A DNA stretch of 39,793 nt, taken from an uncultured Collinsella sp. (GTDB lineage: Bacteria > Actinomycetota > Coriobacteriia > Coriobacteriales > Coriobacteriaceae). The stretch spans positions 1 to 39,793 of the forward strand of contig CABSYW010000025.1 of the NCBI GenBank assembly GCA_902482035.1. Direction: 5' to 3'. Below, one piece after another: positions 1 to 8,389 of the stretch. The translations under genes were made by a program, and so were the position numbers. The notes under the pieces are model-generated. The model had not been told where the DNA came from and did not search any database. It saw nothing but the letters and a program-made list of their open reading frames with translations. The stretch's first letter is position 1, and each line of letters starts with the position of its first letter.

Positions 1-40
1 GCCTTAGTCTCGTGGGCTCGGAGATGTGTATAAGAGACAG
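1..40 (+). other. Illumina Nextera adapter and barcode remnant (assembly artefact)
   Basis: Bases 7-40 match the Nextera transposase read-2 adapter, ending in the 19-bp mosaic end (AGATGTGTATAAGAGACAG, 22-40). Bases 1-6 (GCCTTA) match the last six bases of the i7 barcode in the N701 primer (TCGCCTTA). This is library-preparation DNA left at the contig end. It creates the false N-terminal peptide MGSEMCIRDS on the first gene and a spurious MYKRQ-type ORF in another frame. It should be trimmed. Confidence 0.97.
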
Positions 41-860
41 CGCCTATCGCCCCGACCCCGCCGCAGGCCCCGCGGCCGTCGAGACCACGCAGCGCATACC
101 CGTCGCGAGCGGCTCGTCCCAACAGGAGCCGGCTCCCGCATACGCGCCCGCTTCGCCACAGACCCCCGCCCCCAAAAAGAGCGGCACAGGGCCGCTTATC
201 GCCGTTATCGCTGTGCTGGTGGCAATCATCATCGCCCTGGTCGTTTTCTTTGTGATCAAGCCTTTCGACAACGCCGCCACGCAGACGACTGCCGAGGTAG
301 CTAAGCTGCACCATGACGTCGACGACGATGACCTAAAGCCTCTCGGCGATCCCAACAGCCTGTACGACGATGATGACGATGACGACGAGGATGGCGGCGA
401 AGCAACGCTCTCCGAGCAGAACCTCTACCGCCGACTGAGCGAATACTACGACTTGCTCGAAGACCTCGACAACTACGTCCGTGGCTGCGCGCAGAACTTC
501 AACGGCAGCTATCTGGAAGAAGATCGCACCACCCGTCAAAATCTCGCCGACGTCGCCGAGCGCACGGAGGACACCATCGAGCAGTATTACGACATCGTCG
601 AGGACCTAGACGTCCCGACGAGTTCCAAGAACTACAGCTCCTGGAAGGACATCATCGCCCTGTACGACGACCTAGATCACCGCATTGACGCAATCTGTGA
701 TGCCTGGGAGATCAGCCTGAAATACGCCAAGCCTGCGGACCACAAGAATGAGATCGTGGCGCCGCTGTCGCGCGACAACGTGGCGGGCACCAATGACAAT
801 AAGTACCGCCTAGACTTTGAGGAGCGCTATCCCGGCGCCAAACCTGTCGAGGTGAACTAG
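41..860 (+). CDS. Membrane-anchored acidic protein, 5'-truncated
   Basis: This is the 3' part of a gene cut by the contig end; the first genomic codon in frame is at 42 and the true start is missing. What remains is about 270 residues: a Pro/Ala-rich, low-complexity stretch, then one strong transmembrane helix (GPLIAVIAVLVAIIIALVVF), then a very acidic linker with runs of Asp, then a helical extracytoplasmic domain rich in Tyr, Asp and Leu. The layout (cytoplasmic Pro-rich segment, single helix, outside domain) is common in Coriobacteriia proteins that begin with a zinc-ribbon, but that part cannot be seen here. I do not recognise the outer domain. The gene ends before a palindromic repeat and a bidirectional terminator shared with the convergent topoisomerase gene. 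Confidence 0.75.
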
Positions 861-878
861 CGCTTTGTCGTTCCCGAG

Positions 879-936
879 CCGGCAGTTAGGGACGTTCCTA
901 AACTGCCGGCAGAAAAGGAACGTCCCTAACTGCCGG
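879..936. repeat. REP-like palindrome, 21-bp perfect arms
   Basis: Arms 879-899 and 916-936 are perfect inverted repeats containing GGCAGTTAGGGACGTTCCT and its complement. The 16-base spacer itself contains the palindrome CTGCCGGCAG. Half-copies of the same motif occur at 28911 and 31492. It lies between two convergent genes, which is typical of REP/BIME-type elements. The family assignment is an inference. Confidence 0.8.
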
Positions 937-940
937 ATAA

Positions 941-977
941 AAAACGAGCGAGGATTTTGAGGTCCTCGCTCGTTTTT
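941..977. terminator. Bidirectional rho-independent terminator
   Basis: A 10-bp GC-rich stem (CGAGCGAGGA / TCCTCGCTCG) is flanked by A4 on the left and T5 on the right, so it can end transcripts from both strands: the truncated gene on plus and the topoisomerase gene on minus. Confidence 0.85.
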
Positions 978-1004
978 GTTTTAGGTGATGCTTCGACCGT
1001 GCGG

Positions 1005-3596
1005 CTACTTGTCGGCAGCGGTCTTTTTGGTAGTCGACTTCTTGGCCGTCGTCTTTTTGGCGGTCGTCTTCTTGGCAGCAGTCTTCTTTGCCGCCGTCGT
1101 CTTCTTGGCCGTGCTCGCCTTAGTCGTGGTCTTGCGGCCGCGGGCGGGCTTCTTCTCCTTGGTCGGGCAGTCCATGTTGACGCAGATACGCCACGGGCCG
1201 CGCGCGGTGTTGACCACCACGATGGGAGCGCCGCACTCGGGGCAAGTCTCGCCCGTCGCCTCGAGCTTGCCGCGCGCCGGCAGCGGATAGCTCACGCCGC
1301 AGTCATCGTAGTTGGTGCAGCGGATAAAGCGCTTGCCGCTCTTTTCGCTCTTGTGCGCGATCAGGTCGCCATGGCGTCCTGCCTCGGCGCACACCTTGCA
1401 CTCGCCCACCTTAAGGTCGGGCTCGTAGTTGGTGGGGCACGTCGGGTTCACGCAGATCTCGAAAGCCTTCTGGCGGAACGGCTGACACTTAATGCGCGGT
1501 GCGCCGCACTCGGGGCACACGGCCGCCTCGCCCTCGAGCGGGCTTACCTTGACGCCGCTCGGCACCGGATAGGTCACGTCACAGTCGGGCCAGCCCATGC
1601 AGCCGATAAAGCTGCCGCGGGTCTTGGCGCTCGTCTTCATAACCAGGTCCTTGCCGCACTTGGGGCAGGCGCCCACGCGCGCATCGGCCGTGACGGCGTC
1701 GCTGATGGCGTCGCCCAGCTCCTGCGTGTGCTTGAGCAGCTCGTCGAGCACGCCGGCCAGCAGCGCGCGCGAGTGCGTCACGACATGCTCTTCGGTGTCC
1801 TCGCCGCGCTCCACGCGGGTCATATCGCCATCGAGCTCGCTGGTCATATCGGGGCTCGTGATGCGCGGGGCAAACTGCGTCAGCGCGTCAATGATGGCGA
1901 TACCCAACTGACTCGGCTCAACGGGATCGTTTTTGAGGTAGCGCACAGCGTACAGGCGCTCGATGATGCTCGCGCGCGTGGACTTGGTACCCAGGCCGCG
2001 CTTCTCCATCTCCTGCACGAGCTTGCCCTGGCTGTAGCGCGCGGGCGGCTCGGTCTGCTTGGCCTCGAGCTTAATGTCGAACACGTCGACCGTATCGCCC
2101 TGCTCCAGCGGCGGCATCTGCTCGTCGCGCTTAAGGCCGTACGGATAGGCCTCGCGGAAGCCAGGGGTCACGAGCACGTCGCCCGAGGCCACGAACGGCT
2201 CGCCGTTGACGTCGAGCTCGAGCTTGGTGTTCTCGATGGTCGCGGGACCCATAAGCGTTGCCAGGAAGCGACGGGCGATGAGATCGTAGAGCTTGCGCTG
2301 ACCGCCATCGAGCGTGGACGGATCGCCCTCGCCCGTGGGATAGATAGGCGGGTGGTCGGTGGTCTCGACCTTGCCGCGCGTGGGCTTCATGGGACCGGCG
2401 AGCACCTTTTTGCACACGGGCGCCAGCGCCGGGTTGATCTTTGCCAGGTCGCTCACCACGGCGCCCAGATCGAGCGTCGCAGGGTACACGGTATTGTCGA
2501 CACGCGGGTAGCTGATGAGACCGGCCATGTAGAGGGACTCGGCGATGCGCATCGTACGCGCAGGCGAGATACCCTCGGCTGCGGCAGCAGCCTGCAGCGA
2601 GGTGGTCGCAAACGGCGTGGGCGGCTGTTGCTTGCGCGAGCGCTTGGTCACCGCGGCAACGGTCGCCGTCGCGACACCGTCGACATGGCCGTACGCCGTC
2701 TCGGCAGCATCCTTGTCGGTAAAACGCGCCGTCTTGTGTGCAATCTTAAAGCGGTCGTCCTCGGCGGCGCCCTGCGCGGCACCCATGCCGCGAATCTGCC
2801 AATAGTCCTCGGGCACAAACGCCATGCGCTCGCGCTCGCGCTCGACCACCAGGGCGAGCGTCGGCGTCTGCACGCGGCCGGCGGAGCGCACGTTGCCAAA
2901 GCCGCCGAACTTGGCGAGCGTCAGATAGCGCGTGAGCACCGCGCCCCAGATGAGGTCGATGTGCTGACGGCTCTCGCCGGCGTCGGCCAGATTCTGGTCG
3001 AGCGTGACGAGATTATCGAAGGCGTGCGTGATCTCGGCCTTGGTAAACGAAGAGTACTGGGCGCGGGCGACCGGCAAGTCCGGCGCAACCTCGCGCACCT
3101 TGTTGAGGGCGTCCGAACCAATCAGCTCGCCCTCGCGGTCGAAGTCCGTGGCGATGATGACGCTGTCAGACTTCTTGGCAAGGTTCTTGAGCGAGCGAAT
3201 GAGCTCCTTCTCGGCCGGCAGCTTAATGACGGGTGCCCAGGTGAGGTAAGGCAGGCTCTCGAGCTTCCAGCCCTTGATGGAAATGCCATCGGCAAGGAAC
3301 GGCTTGCGCTTGGTGTCGTAGGGCGGACGCGCCAGGCCATCGGGCATGTCGGCCGGCAGCATCTCGCCGTCCTCGGTGACCGAATACCAACCCAGCTTTT
3401 TATCGAACAGCACGCTGTCGCAAAAATCGGGCGCAAGGATGTGACCGGCAAGACCGATCGTCACGCACTCCTCGCCCTTCCACTCAAAACGGTAGATGGC
3501 GGTGTTGTACACCTTGTCCTTTTTGGGCTTGCCCGTGGACAGCCGCTCGGCGATCTGACGCGCGGCGTCGTTTTTCTCGGCGATGATGAGCTTCAA
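1005..3596 (-). CDS. topA: Type IA DNA topoisomerase with zinc ribbons and a lysine-rich tail
   Basis: Relaxes negatively supercoiled DNA by cutting one strand through a 5'-phosphotyrosine. Residues 1-160 form a TOPRIM domain with the metal-binding motif DFDREGE at 151-157. SAGRVQTPTL is at 238-247, and the active-site Tyr is Y363 in LISYPRVDNT. From about 640 to 815 there are repeated CxxC-type zinc ribbons (CPKCG, CPECGAP and others). The last ~45 residues are Lys/Ala/Thr repeats of the KKTTAKK type, like histone H1 tails, probably for DNA binding. DFDREGE resembles archaeal-type topoisomerases more than E. coli TopA, so this could be an accessory type IA enzyme. The start is TTG: AGGAG lies 6 nt upstream of it, and MKLIIAEK is the expected N-terminus. 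It follows hypB by 54 nt and may be cotranscribed with it. Confidence 0.93.
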   Translation of the reverse strand: MKLIIAEKNDAARQIAERLSTGKPKKDKVYNTAIYRFEWKGEECVTIGLAGHILAPDFCDSVLFDKKLGWYSVTEDGEMLPADMPDGLARPPYDTKRKPFLADGISIKGWKLESLPYLTWAPVIKLPAEKELIRSLKNLAKKSDSVIIATDFDREGELIGSDALNKVREVAPDLPVARAQYSSFTKAEITHAFDNLVTLDQNLADAGESRQHIDLIWGAVLTRYLTLAKFGGFGNVRSAGRVQTPTLALVVERERERMAFVPEDYWQIRGMGAAQGAAEDDRFKIAHKTARFTDKDAAETAYGHVDGVATATVAAVTKRSRKQQPPTPFATTSLQAAAAAEGISPARTMRIAESLYMAGLISYPRVDNTVYPATLDLGAVVSDLAKINPALAPVCKKVLAGPMKPTRGKVETTDHPPIYPTGEGDPSTLDGGQRKLYDLIARRFLATLMGPATIENTKLELDVNGEPFVASGDVLVTPGFREAYPYGLKRDEQMPPLEQGDTVDVFDIKLEAKQTEPPARYSQGKLVQEMEKRGLGTKSTRASIIERLYAVRYLKNDPVEPSQLGIAIIDALTQFAPRITSPDMTSELDGDMTRVERGEDTEEHVVTHSRALLAGVLDELLKHTQELGDAISDAVTADARVGACPKCGKDLVMKTSAKTRGSFIGCMGWPDCDVTYPVPSGVKVSPLEGEAAVCPECGAPRIKCQPFRQKAFEICVNPTCPTNYEPDLKVGECKVCAEAGRHGDLIAHKSEKSGKRFIRCTNYDDCGVSYPLPARGKLEATGETCPECGAPIVVVNTARGPWRICVNMDCPTKEKKPARGRKTTTKASTAKKTTAAKKTAAKKTTAKKTTAKKSTTKKTAADK

Positions 3597-3650
3597 AAGA
3601 GGCTCCTATCTCATGTCTCTGCGGCTACGCCCGCCCGTATGGCGGCCGAC

Positions 3651-4334
3651 TTACGCCCTTGCTTGCTCAATCTGCCCGATGAGCCAATCGCACCAGGCAT
3701 CCATGCCCTCGCCCTTGCGCGCGCTCACGGCAAACCGCGGCGCCTGCGGATTGAGGTCATCGAGTGTCTTAGTATACCTATCCATGTCAAAATCGAAAGC
3801 CGGAGCCACGTCGACCTTGTTGAGCAGCTGTGCGCCGGCGTGTTGGAAGATGCCCGGGTACTTGATGGGCTTGTCGTCGCCCTCGGGCACCGAGAGGATC
3901 ATGATGGACAGGTTCTCACCCAGGTCAAAGTCGACCGGGCAGACCAAGTTGCCCACGTTTTCGATAAAGATGACGTCGATGTTCTCCAGACCGACGGCCT
4001 GGTCGAAGGCGTCGACGGCCTCCATGATCATGTTGCCCTCGAGGTGGCACAGGCCGCCCGTGTTGATCTGGATGGCGGGCATGCCGGCTTCCTTCATGGT
4101 AATGGCGTCGACGTCCGAGGCGATATCGCCCTCGATGACGGCGCAACGCAGGCCCGCCTTGTCGCGTAGGCGCTCGTTGGTGCCCAAAATCGTGGTGGTC
4201 TTGCCCGAGCCGGGGCTCGACAGGACATTGATCACATAGGTGTTTGTCTCATGAAATCGCTGACGCAGCTGATCTGCCAGGCGCTCGTTGCGCGACAGGA
4301 TCGGCGACGCGATATCAATCGTTTTCTCAGCCAT
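3651..4334 (-). CDS. hypB: Hydrogenase/urease nickel insertion GTPase HypB
   Basis: SIMIBI-class GTPase that drives nickel loading into [NiFe] hydrogenase (or urease) with HypA. With the start chosen here it has 227 residues: P-loop SSPGSGKTT at 39-47, the G-domain nickel/zinc site with C96-H97 (GGLCHLEG) and C132 (LVCPVD), and guanine-specificity motif NKVD at 172-175. The N-terminal CxxCGC or His-rich nickel store of some HypBs is absent. The ATG at 4334 has AAGGAG 8 nt upstream; an upstream in-frame GTG at 4343 directly abuts that SD and cannot use it. It lies downstream of hypA. No hydrogenase or urease structural gene is in the window, so the client enzyme must be elsewhere. Confidence 0.95.
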   Translation of the reverse strand: MAEKTIDIASPILSRNERLADQLRQRFHETNTYVINVLSSPGSGKTTTILGTNERLRDKAGLRCAVIEGDIASDVDAITMKEAGMPAIQINTGGLCHLEGNMIMEAVDAFDQAVGLENIDVIFIENVGNLVCPVDFDLGENLSIMILSVPEGDDKPIKYPGIFQHAGAQLLNKVDVAPAFDFDMDRYTKTLDDLNPQAPRFAVSARKGEGMDAWCDWLIGQIEQARA

Positions 4335-4389
4335 ACTTGGCACTCCTTACTTTGGCCCCTTTATACCCCATCACCAGATGGCTAGCGGG

Positions 4390-4746
4390 CTAATCGTCGG
4401 GGGTTTCGATTTCGATACTCGCGATATCGAGCTCGCGGCCGTGCAGTAGGCGCACGTTGGCGCCGCCACATTGGGGGCAGCGGCAATGGAAGCGATCGTG
4501 GTCGAAAACCTCGCCGCAGTCCAGGCACTCGCTTTGTGGATGGACCTCCTCCACGGCAAGCTCGCAGCCTTGCGTGAGCGGATCCTCGTCGCGAAACGTC
4601 TCCCACGCAAAGTCGAGCGCCTCGCGCACAACTTCGGTCATATCCCCGATACGCAGCGTTACCAAAACGGCGCGCGAGGCCCCCGCCCCACGCGCCGCGC
4701 AAATCACTGTATCGAGTATGCCGTTGACAATGCCAACCTCGTGCAT
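4390..4746 (-). CDS. hypA: Nickel metallochaperone HypA
   Basis: Brings Ni(II) to hydrogenase precursor together with HypB. At 118 residues it has the standard length. It begins MHE, where H2 and the N-terminus form the nickel site, and has the zinc-binding pair C74-x2-C77 and C90-x2-C93 (CLDC, CPQC). It starts 6 nt after the tatC stop codon, so the two are almost certainly cotranscribed, and hypB follows 55 nt after its own stop. Confidence 0.95.
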   Translation of the reverse strand: MHEVGIVNGILDTVICAARGAGASRAVLVTLRIGDMTEVVREALDFAWETFRDEDPLTQGCELAVEEVHPQSECLDCGEVFDHDRFHCRCPQCGGANVRLLHGRELDIASIEIETPDD

Positions 4747-4752
4747 ACCGAT

Positions 4753-5544
4753 TTACTCCTCGTCGTCCTCATCGTCCGAGAACAGGTCCAGACGACTCAC
4801 GAACAAGCCCTCCTTGCCCTCGCGCGCGGTAATGACCACGCGGGCGATGGCAAGCGAAATCTCGTAGAGCGAGAGCAGGGCGCCGTACATGAGGCCCAGC
4901 GTGACGGGCGAACCGTCGGGCGTAATCACAGCCGAGCCCACAAGCAGGCCAACGTATACGTAACGCCAGGCACCGCGGAAGGCCGCGTAGGACACAATAT
5001 GGAAGACGGACAGGTAGAAGATGATGAGCGGCAGCTCAAACGCCACACCAAAGCCGATCATAAAGAGCAGCTCCATGTTGACGTAGTTCTCCAGATCGGG
5101 CAGCGCCGTGGCGACGGCCGAGGTTTCGCCGATGAGCCACTCAAAGCCCGCGGGAATGATGATGAAGTAGCAAAAGATTGCGCCCAAGAAGAACAGCACC
5201 GTCGAGGCTAGCACCGTGGGCACGACCCACTTGCGTTCGTTGGGGCGAAGCGCCGGCAGGAAAAACGCCAGAATCTGCCAGATGATCATGGGCGTGCACA
5301 TGACCACGGCCATCTTGATGGCCAGCGAGAAGCGCAGACCAAAGCCACCGAGCGTGGTGGTGATGTAGAACTTGCCGTCCGGTACAAAGGAGCGGATGGG
5401 GTCTTCCAGGATGTCGAGCACCACGGGCGTGGCGAAGTACAGCACGATAGCGGCGGCAAACACCGACACGACCACGATGGTCAGGCGGCGACGGAGCTCT
5501 CCCAGGTGATCGAAGAGCGGCATTCGCGCAGGTCCGATAGGCAT
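4753..5544 (-). CDS. tatC: Twin-arginine translocase subunit TatC
   Basis: Six-helix membrane receptor of the Tat pathway, which exports folded and often cofactor-loaded proteins bearing an RR signal. The N-terminal signature is seen as HLGELRRR at 13-20, followed by the hydrophobic segments expected of the family (first at about 21-45). The C-terminus is acidic (FSDDEDDEE). Its ATG overlaps the stop of the upstream tatA/B-like gene by one base (TAATG), which implies translational coupling. Placement with hypA and hypB fits export of a [NiFe] hydrogenase or other metalloenzyme by Tat; that link is an inference. Confidence 0.95.
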   Translation of the reverse strand: MPIGPARMPLFDHLGELRRRLTIVVVSVFAAAIVLYFATPVVLDILEDPIRSFVPDGKFYITTTLGGFGLRFSLAIKMAVVMCTPMIIWQILAFFLPALRPNERKWVVPTVLASTVLFFLGAIFCYFIIIPAGFEWLIGETSAVATALPDLENYVNMELLFMIGFGVAFELPLIIFYLSVFHIVSYAAFRGAWRYVYVGLLVGSAVITPDGSPVTLGLMYGALLSLYEISLAIARVVITAREGKEGLFVSRLDLFSDDEDDEE

Positions 5545-6128
5545 TACTCATCGCCTCCCTTCGAGGCGTCGGCGGCAGCGACGTCGTCCTCGGCCTCGAG
5601 CTCGCGAGCGAGCTGGTCGACGACGGCCTTGCGCTTGCGGGGACGACGGGCATAGAGGTCAGCCGTCGTGGGCTCTGCCGGCTCGGGCTCCGGCTCTGCA
5701 GCAGGTTCGGGCTCGACGGTGGCAGCGGCAGGCTCGGCCTCGGTGGACTCGGCGCCCTCGGCCTCCTCAGCAGCACCTTCGCCCTCAACAGCGCCCTCGC
5801 TTGCGGCCTTCTCGGCAGCAAGGCGGGCGCGACGCTCGGCAAAGGTCTCCTTCTTGGCGGGCGCTGCCGTCTCGGCGGCATCCTCGTCCGCATCGGAATC
5901 GTCGTCGGTCGCAGCAGCCTTCTTGGGCTTGACCGGTGCCGACGCGGCCTCGCTCACCGGATCGATAATCTCGGACTGAACAACGGCCGTCATCTTTTCC
6001 TGCGTCTCGCGGAACTGACGGATGGCACGGCCGATCGTGCGGCCCATCTGCGGGAGCTTATCCGGGCCAAACAGCAAAAAGCCGAAGACCACGATGATCG
6101 CGAGCTCACCCTCTCCAATACCAAACAC
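5544..6128 (-). CDS. tatA: TatA/TatB-family translocase subunit with a long acidic tail
   Basis: Forms or helps form the Tat pore. The N-terminus has the family pattern: short periplasmic segment, one helix (ELAIIVVFGFLLFGP), a hinge, then amphipathic helix KLPQMGRTIGRAIRQF. The remaining ~140 residues are Ala/Glu-rich with a basic patch RRPRKRK, longer than usual TatA (about 60-90 residues) and nearer TatB length. A GTG at 6128 is the likely start, with GGAGG 5 nt upstream; the longer reading frame has no comparable site, and an ATG at 6132 is out of frame. It overlaps tatC by one base. A minus-strand TATACT (6204-6209) may be the promoter -10. A hairpin at 6210-6237 separates it from the STAS gene. 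No second TatA/B gene is in the window. Confidence 0.9.
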   Translation of the reverse strand: MFGIGEGELAIIVVFGFLLFGPDKLPQMGRTIGRAIRQFRETQEKMTAVVQSEIIDPVSEAASAPVKPKKAAATDDDSDADEDAAETAAPAKKETFAERRARLAAEKAASEGAVEGEGAAEEAEGAESTEAEPAAATVEPEPAAEPEPEPAEPTTADLYARRPRKRKAVVDQLARELEAEDDVAAADASKGGDE

Positions 6129-6280
6129 ACATACCTCCAAGGCTCGATGTGAGTCGAGCCCGCACCGCGCCATTCGGCCGGAACTCGTCTATTCATTCGG
6201 TCAAGTATAGCGCCCGGACGCCAAAACGTCCGAGCGCATCACAAACATATGCCAAACGGCACGCCCTTTTGGGGCGGGGC

Positions 6281-6595
6281 CTATGCCGCCGTGATCGAGA
6301 TCTCCTGGTCCACGCCCAGCAGCTGAACCACGCGCATCACCGCAGGCTGCACGTTGGCGCAGCTAAAGCGCTTACCATGATCGGCTGCGTGGTGCGCGGC
6401 GCCCACAAGAACGCCAATGCCCGTCGAGTCGATATAGCTCACCTGGGCAAAGTCGAGCTCAACGGCCTCGGTGGGCTGCTCGAGCGCCAAGTCGATGGCA
6501 TTACGCAGACTGTCGGCGTTAGAGATATCGATCTCGCCGGTTACCTTAATGGTGTAGAGCTCCGGCGTGGGGTTGGTGGAAATACCCAAATCCAT
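6281..6595 (-). CDS. STAS-domain anti-sigma factor antagonist (SpoIIAA/RsbV-like)
   Basis: A single-domain STAS protein of 104 residues. Ser57 in YIDSTGIG is at the position that anti-sigma kinases phosphorylate in SpoIIAA and RsbV. In the family, the unphosphorylated form binds the anti-sigma factor and releases a sigma factor. The start ATG has AAAGGAG 7 nt upstream. No RsbW/SpoIIAB kinase, PP2C phosphatase or sigma factor gene is next to it, so its partners must be elsewhere. It is followed by the tat operon on the same strand after a hairpin. Confidence 0.9.
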   Translation of the reverse strand: MDLGISTNPTPELYTIKVTGEIDISNADSLRNAIDLALEQPTEAVELDFAQVSYIDSTGIGVLVGAAHHAADHGKRFSCANVQPAVMRVVQLLGVDQEISITAA

Positions 6596-6661
6596 GTAAA
6601 CGCTCCTTTGCGAATCGAGAGTGCTGATAGTAATGGGTGCGTACTTGCGGGGCCCTAGGCG

Positions 6662-7966
6662 TTAGGCGCGCTCGGCACGAGCAAGCTCGGCAGCGACGAG
6701 CTTGACGGCCAGCGCCAGTACGTCGAGCGCGGCCTCCAGGTCATCGACCGTGGGATAGCTCGGCGCGATGCGGATGTTGGTGTCGCGCGGGTCCTTGCCA
6801 TAAGGCCAGGTGGCACCGGCCGGCGTAAGCTTGACGCCCAGGTCGGCACAAAGCGCGGCGACCTTTTGGGCTGAGCCCTCGGGGCCATCGAAGCTCACAA
6901 AGTAGCCGCCGCGGGGGTGCGTCCAGGTGGCACAGCCCGTGTCGCCCAGGCCCTCGGTGAGCTTGCGCTCAACGGCCTCAAAGCGCGGGCGCAAAAACTC
7001 GGCATGCTTTTTCATGTGCTCCTTGACCGCCTCGATGGTGGGGAGGAAACGCACGTGACGCAGCTGGTTGAGTTTGTCGGCGCTGATGAGGCCGGCCTTC
7101 AGGCGCTTGGAGAACTCGGCGATGACCGCGGGGCTCGCACCGATAAAGCCGATGCCGGCGCCCGGAAAGGTGATCTTGGACGTCGAGGCAAAGGCCACCA
7201 CGCGATCCTCGGTGCCCGCCGCGCGAGCGAGGTCAAAGATGTTTGCGAGCTCGTCGGTCTCGTCGTACAGGTCGTGCACGCAGTAGGCGTTATCCCAGAA
7301 AATACGGAAATCGGGCGCGGCCGTGGGCATCTCGACCAGGCGGCGCACAGTGTCCTCGCTAAAGGTAATGCCCGTGGGGTTGGAATACTTGGGCACGCAC
7401 CAGATACCCTTGATGGAATCGTCGGCGGCAACGAGGCGCTCGACCTCGTCCATGTCGGGGCCGGCCTCGGTCATCGCGACGGGGACATTCTCGATACCCA
7501 GGTCGGCGGTAATGCCAAAGTGGCGATCGTAACCGGGAACCGGGCACAGGAACTTGACCTTCTTGCCGTCGTGCGCGGCCTCGTAGGCATCCCAGGGCTC
7601 GCTGCCGCACGAGCCGCAGCGCCAGAACATGCCGGCGATATCGTGCTCGATCAAAAGGCTCGATGAACCCAGCACGAGCGTCTGCTCGGCAGGGCAACCC
7701 AGGAACTCCCCTGCCAACTTGCGTGCCGAGGGAATACCCTCAAAACAGCCGTAGTTGGAACAATCGACGTTGCCGTCGTGCAGATCGGCGTCGGCATTGA
7801 GGATATCGAGCATGGGGCGCGAGATGTCCACCTGGGAGGGCGACGGCTTGCCGCGCGCCATGTCGAGCGCCAGGCCCTTGGCCTTGACCTCGGCGACCTC
7901 GGCTTTGAGCGCCTCGATGGCGGCATCGAGTTCGGTGGTTTCCATCTTCTGGTAGATCGTCTGCAT
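6662..7966 (-). CDS. PLP-dependent aminotransferase, aspartate aminotransferase group If-like
   Basis: Fold-type I aminotransferase of 434 residues. Visible landmarks are YSNPTG at 194-199, DNAYCVHDL at 225-233, and the PLP-binding Lys K264 in ASTSKITFPGAGIG. The N-terminal MARGKPSP and the segment around DCSNYGCFEGIPSAR match the class described for Corynebacterium glutamicum AspT, which makes aspartate from oxaloacetate and glutamate. That substrate is inferred from family resemblance. The start ATG has AAAGG 9 nt upstream. A minus-strand TATACT lies at 8009-8014, but I see no matching -35. The gene stands alone, 66 nt before the STAS gene. Confidence 0.9.
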   Translation of the reverse strand: MQTIYQKMETTELDAAIEALKAEVAEVKAKGLALDMARGKPSPSQVDISRPMLDILNADADLHDGNVDCSNYGCFEGIPSARKLAGEFLGCPAEQTLVLGSSSLLIEHDIAGMFWRCGSCGSEPWDAYEAAHDGKKVKFLCPVPGYDRHFGITADLGIENVPVAMTEAGPDMDEVERLVAADDSIKGIWCVPKYSNPTGITFSEDTVRRLVEMPTAAPDFRIFWDNAYCVHDLYDETDELANIFDLARAAGTEDRVVAFASTSKITFPGAGIGFIGASPAVIAEFSKRLKAGLISADKLNQLRHVRFLPTIEAVKEHMKKHAEFLRPRFEAVERKLTEGLGDTGCATWTHPRGGYFVSFDGPEGSAQKVAALCADLGVKLTPAGATWPYGKDPRDTNIRIAPSYPTVDDLEAALDVLALAVKLVAAELARAERA

Positions 7967-8116
7967 GGGGTGCGACCTTTCGCGAAGCGGTACGTTGCAG
8001 TTCGTCTAAGTATAGACCGCCACCGTCGCAACATTATGAAGCCGTGATAGATTAAGTCCATCGCAATGAATTACGAATCGCCGCGCATGCCGGCATGAAG
8101 CGCCCAAGGAGGCACT

Positions 8117-8371
8117 ATGGAGTACGGATCGTTCCAGGCCGAGGAATTCGGCGACCTTCAGTGCCTGGTCGACGGACTGTTTTACGACCGCCACGCCATC
8201 GACCGCCTGGATCTGATCGTACAGGCCGAAATCTTGGACCTGGCGCCCGATCTCATGGAAATCGTGAACCTGCTACCGCCCGGCTATTACGACCGCCAGT
8301 CACTTTGCGACCAGCTCAACTCCGCCTTGGCCGCCCACGGCTGGGGCGCCATCTACGGCACCGTGGAATAA
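8117..8371 (+). CDS. Small conserved-looking hypothetical protein (84 aa)
   Basis: A short soluble acidic protein: MEYGSFQAEEFGDLQ at the start, a helical middle rich in Asp, Leu and Ile, and a C-terminal part ending WGAIYGTVE. I see no membrane helix, signal peptide or cysteine pair and do not recognise the family. AAGGAGG at 8106-8112, 4 nt before the ATG, supports it being a real gene, as do codon use and its isolated position, divergent from the aminotransferase. The 230-bp element at 8390 begins 19 nt after its stop, and the element's right end could serve as its terminator. Confidence 0.7.
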   Translation: MEYGSFQAEEFGDLQCLVDGLFYDRHAIDRLDLIVQAEILDLAPDLMEIVNLLPPGYYDRQSLCDQLNSALAAHGWGAIYGTVE

Positions 8372-8389
8372 ACCTAGTCATTGGGGCCT

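Noticed and set aside
26..304. Open frame starting MYKRQ at the contig end
   Set aside because: Produced by translating the Nextera adapter in another frame.
957..4169. 1070-codon open frame on plus, opposite the topoisomerase and hypB
   Set aside because: It is antisense to two clear genes, has low-complexity Arg/Ala/Leu/His content typical of high-GC shadow frames, and has no supported start.
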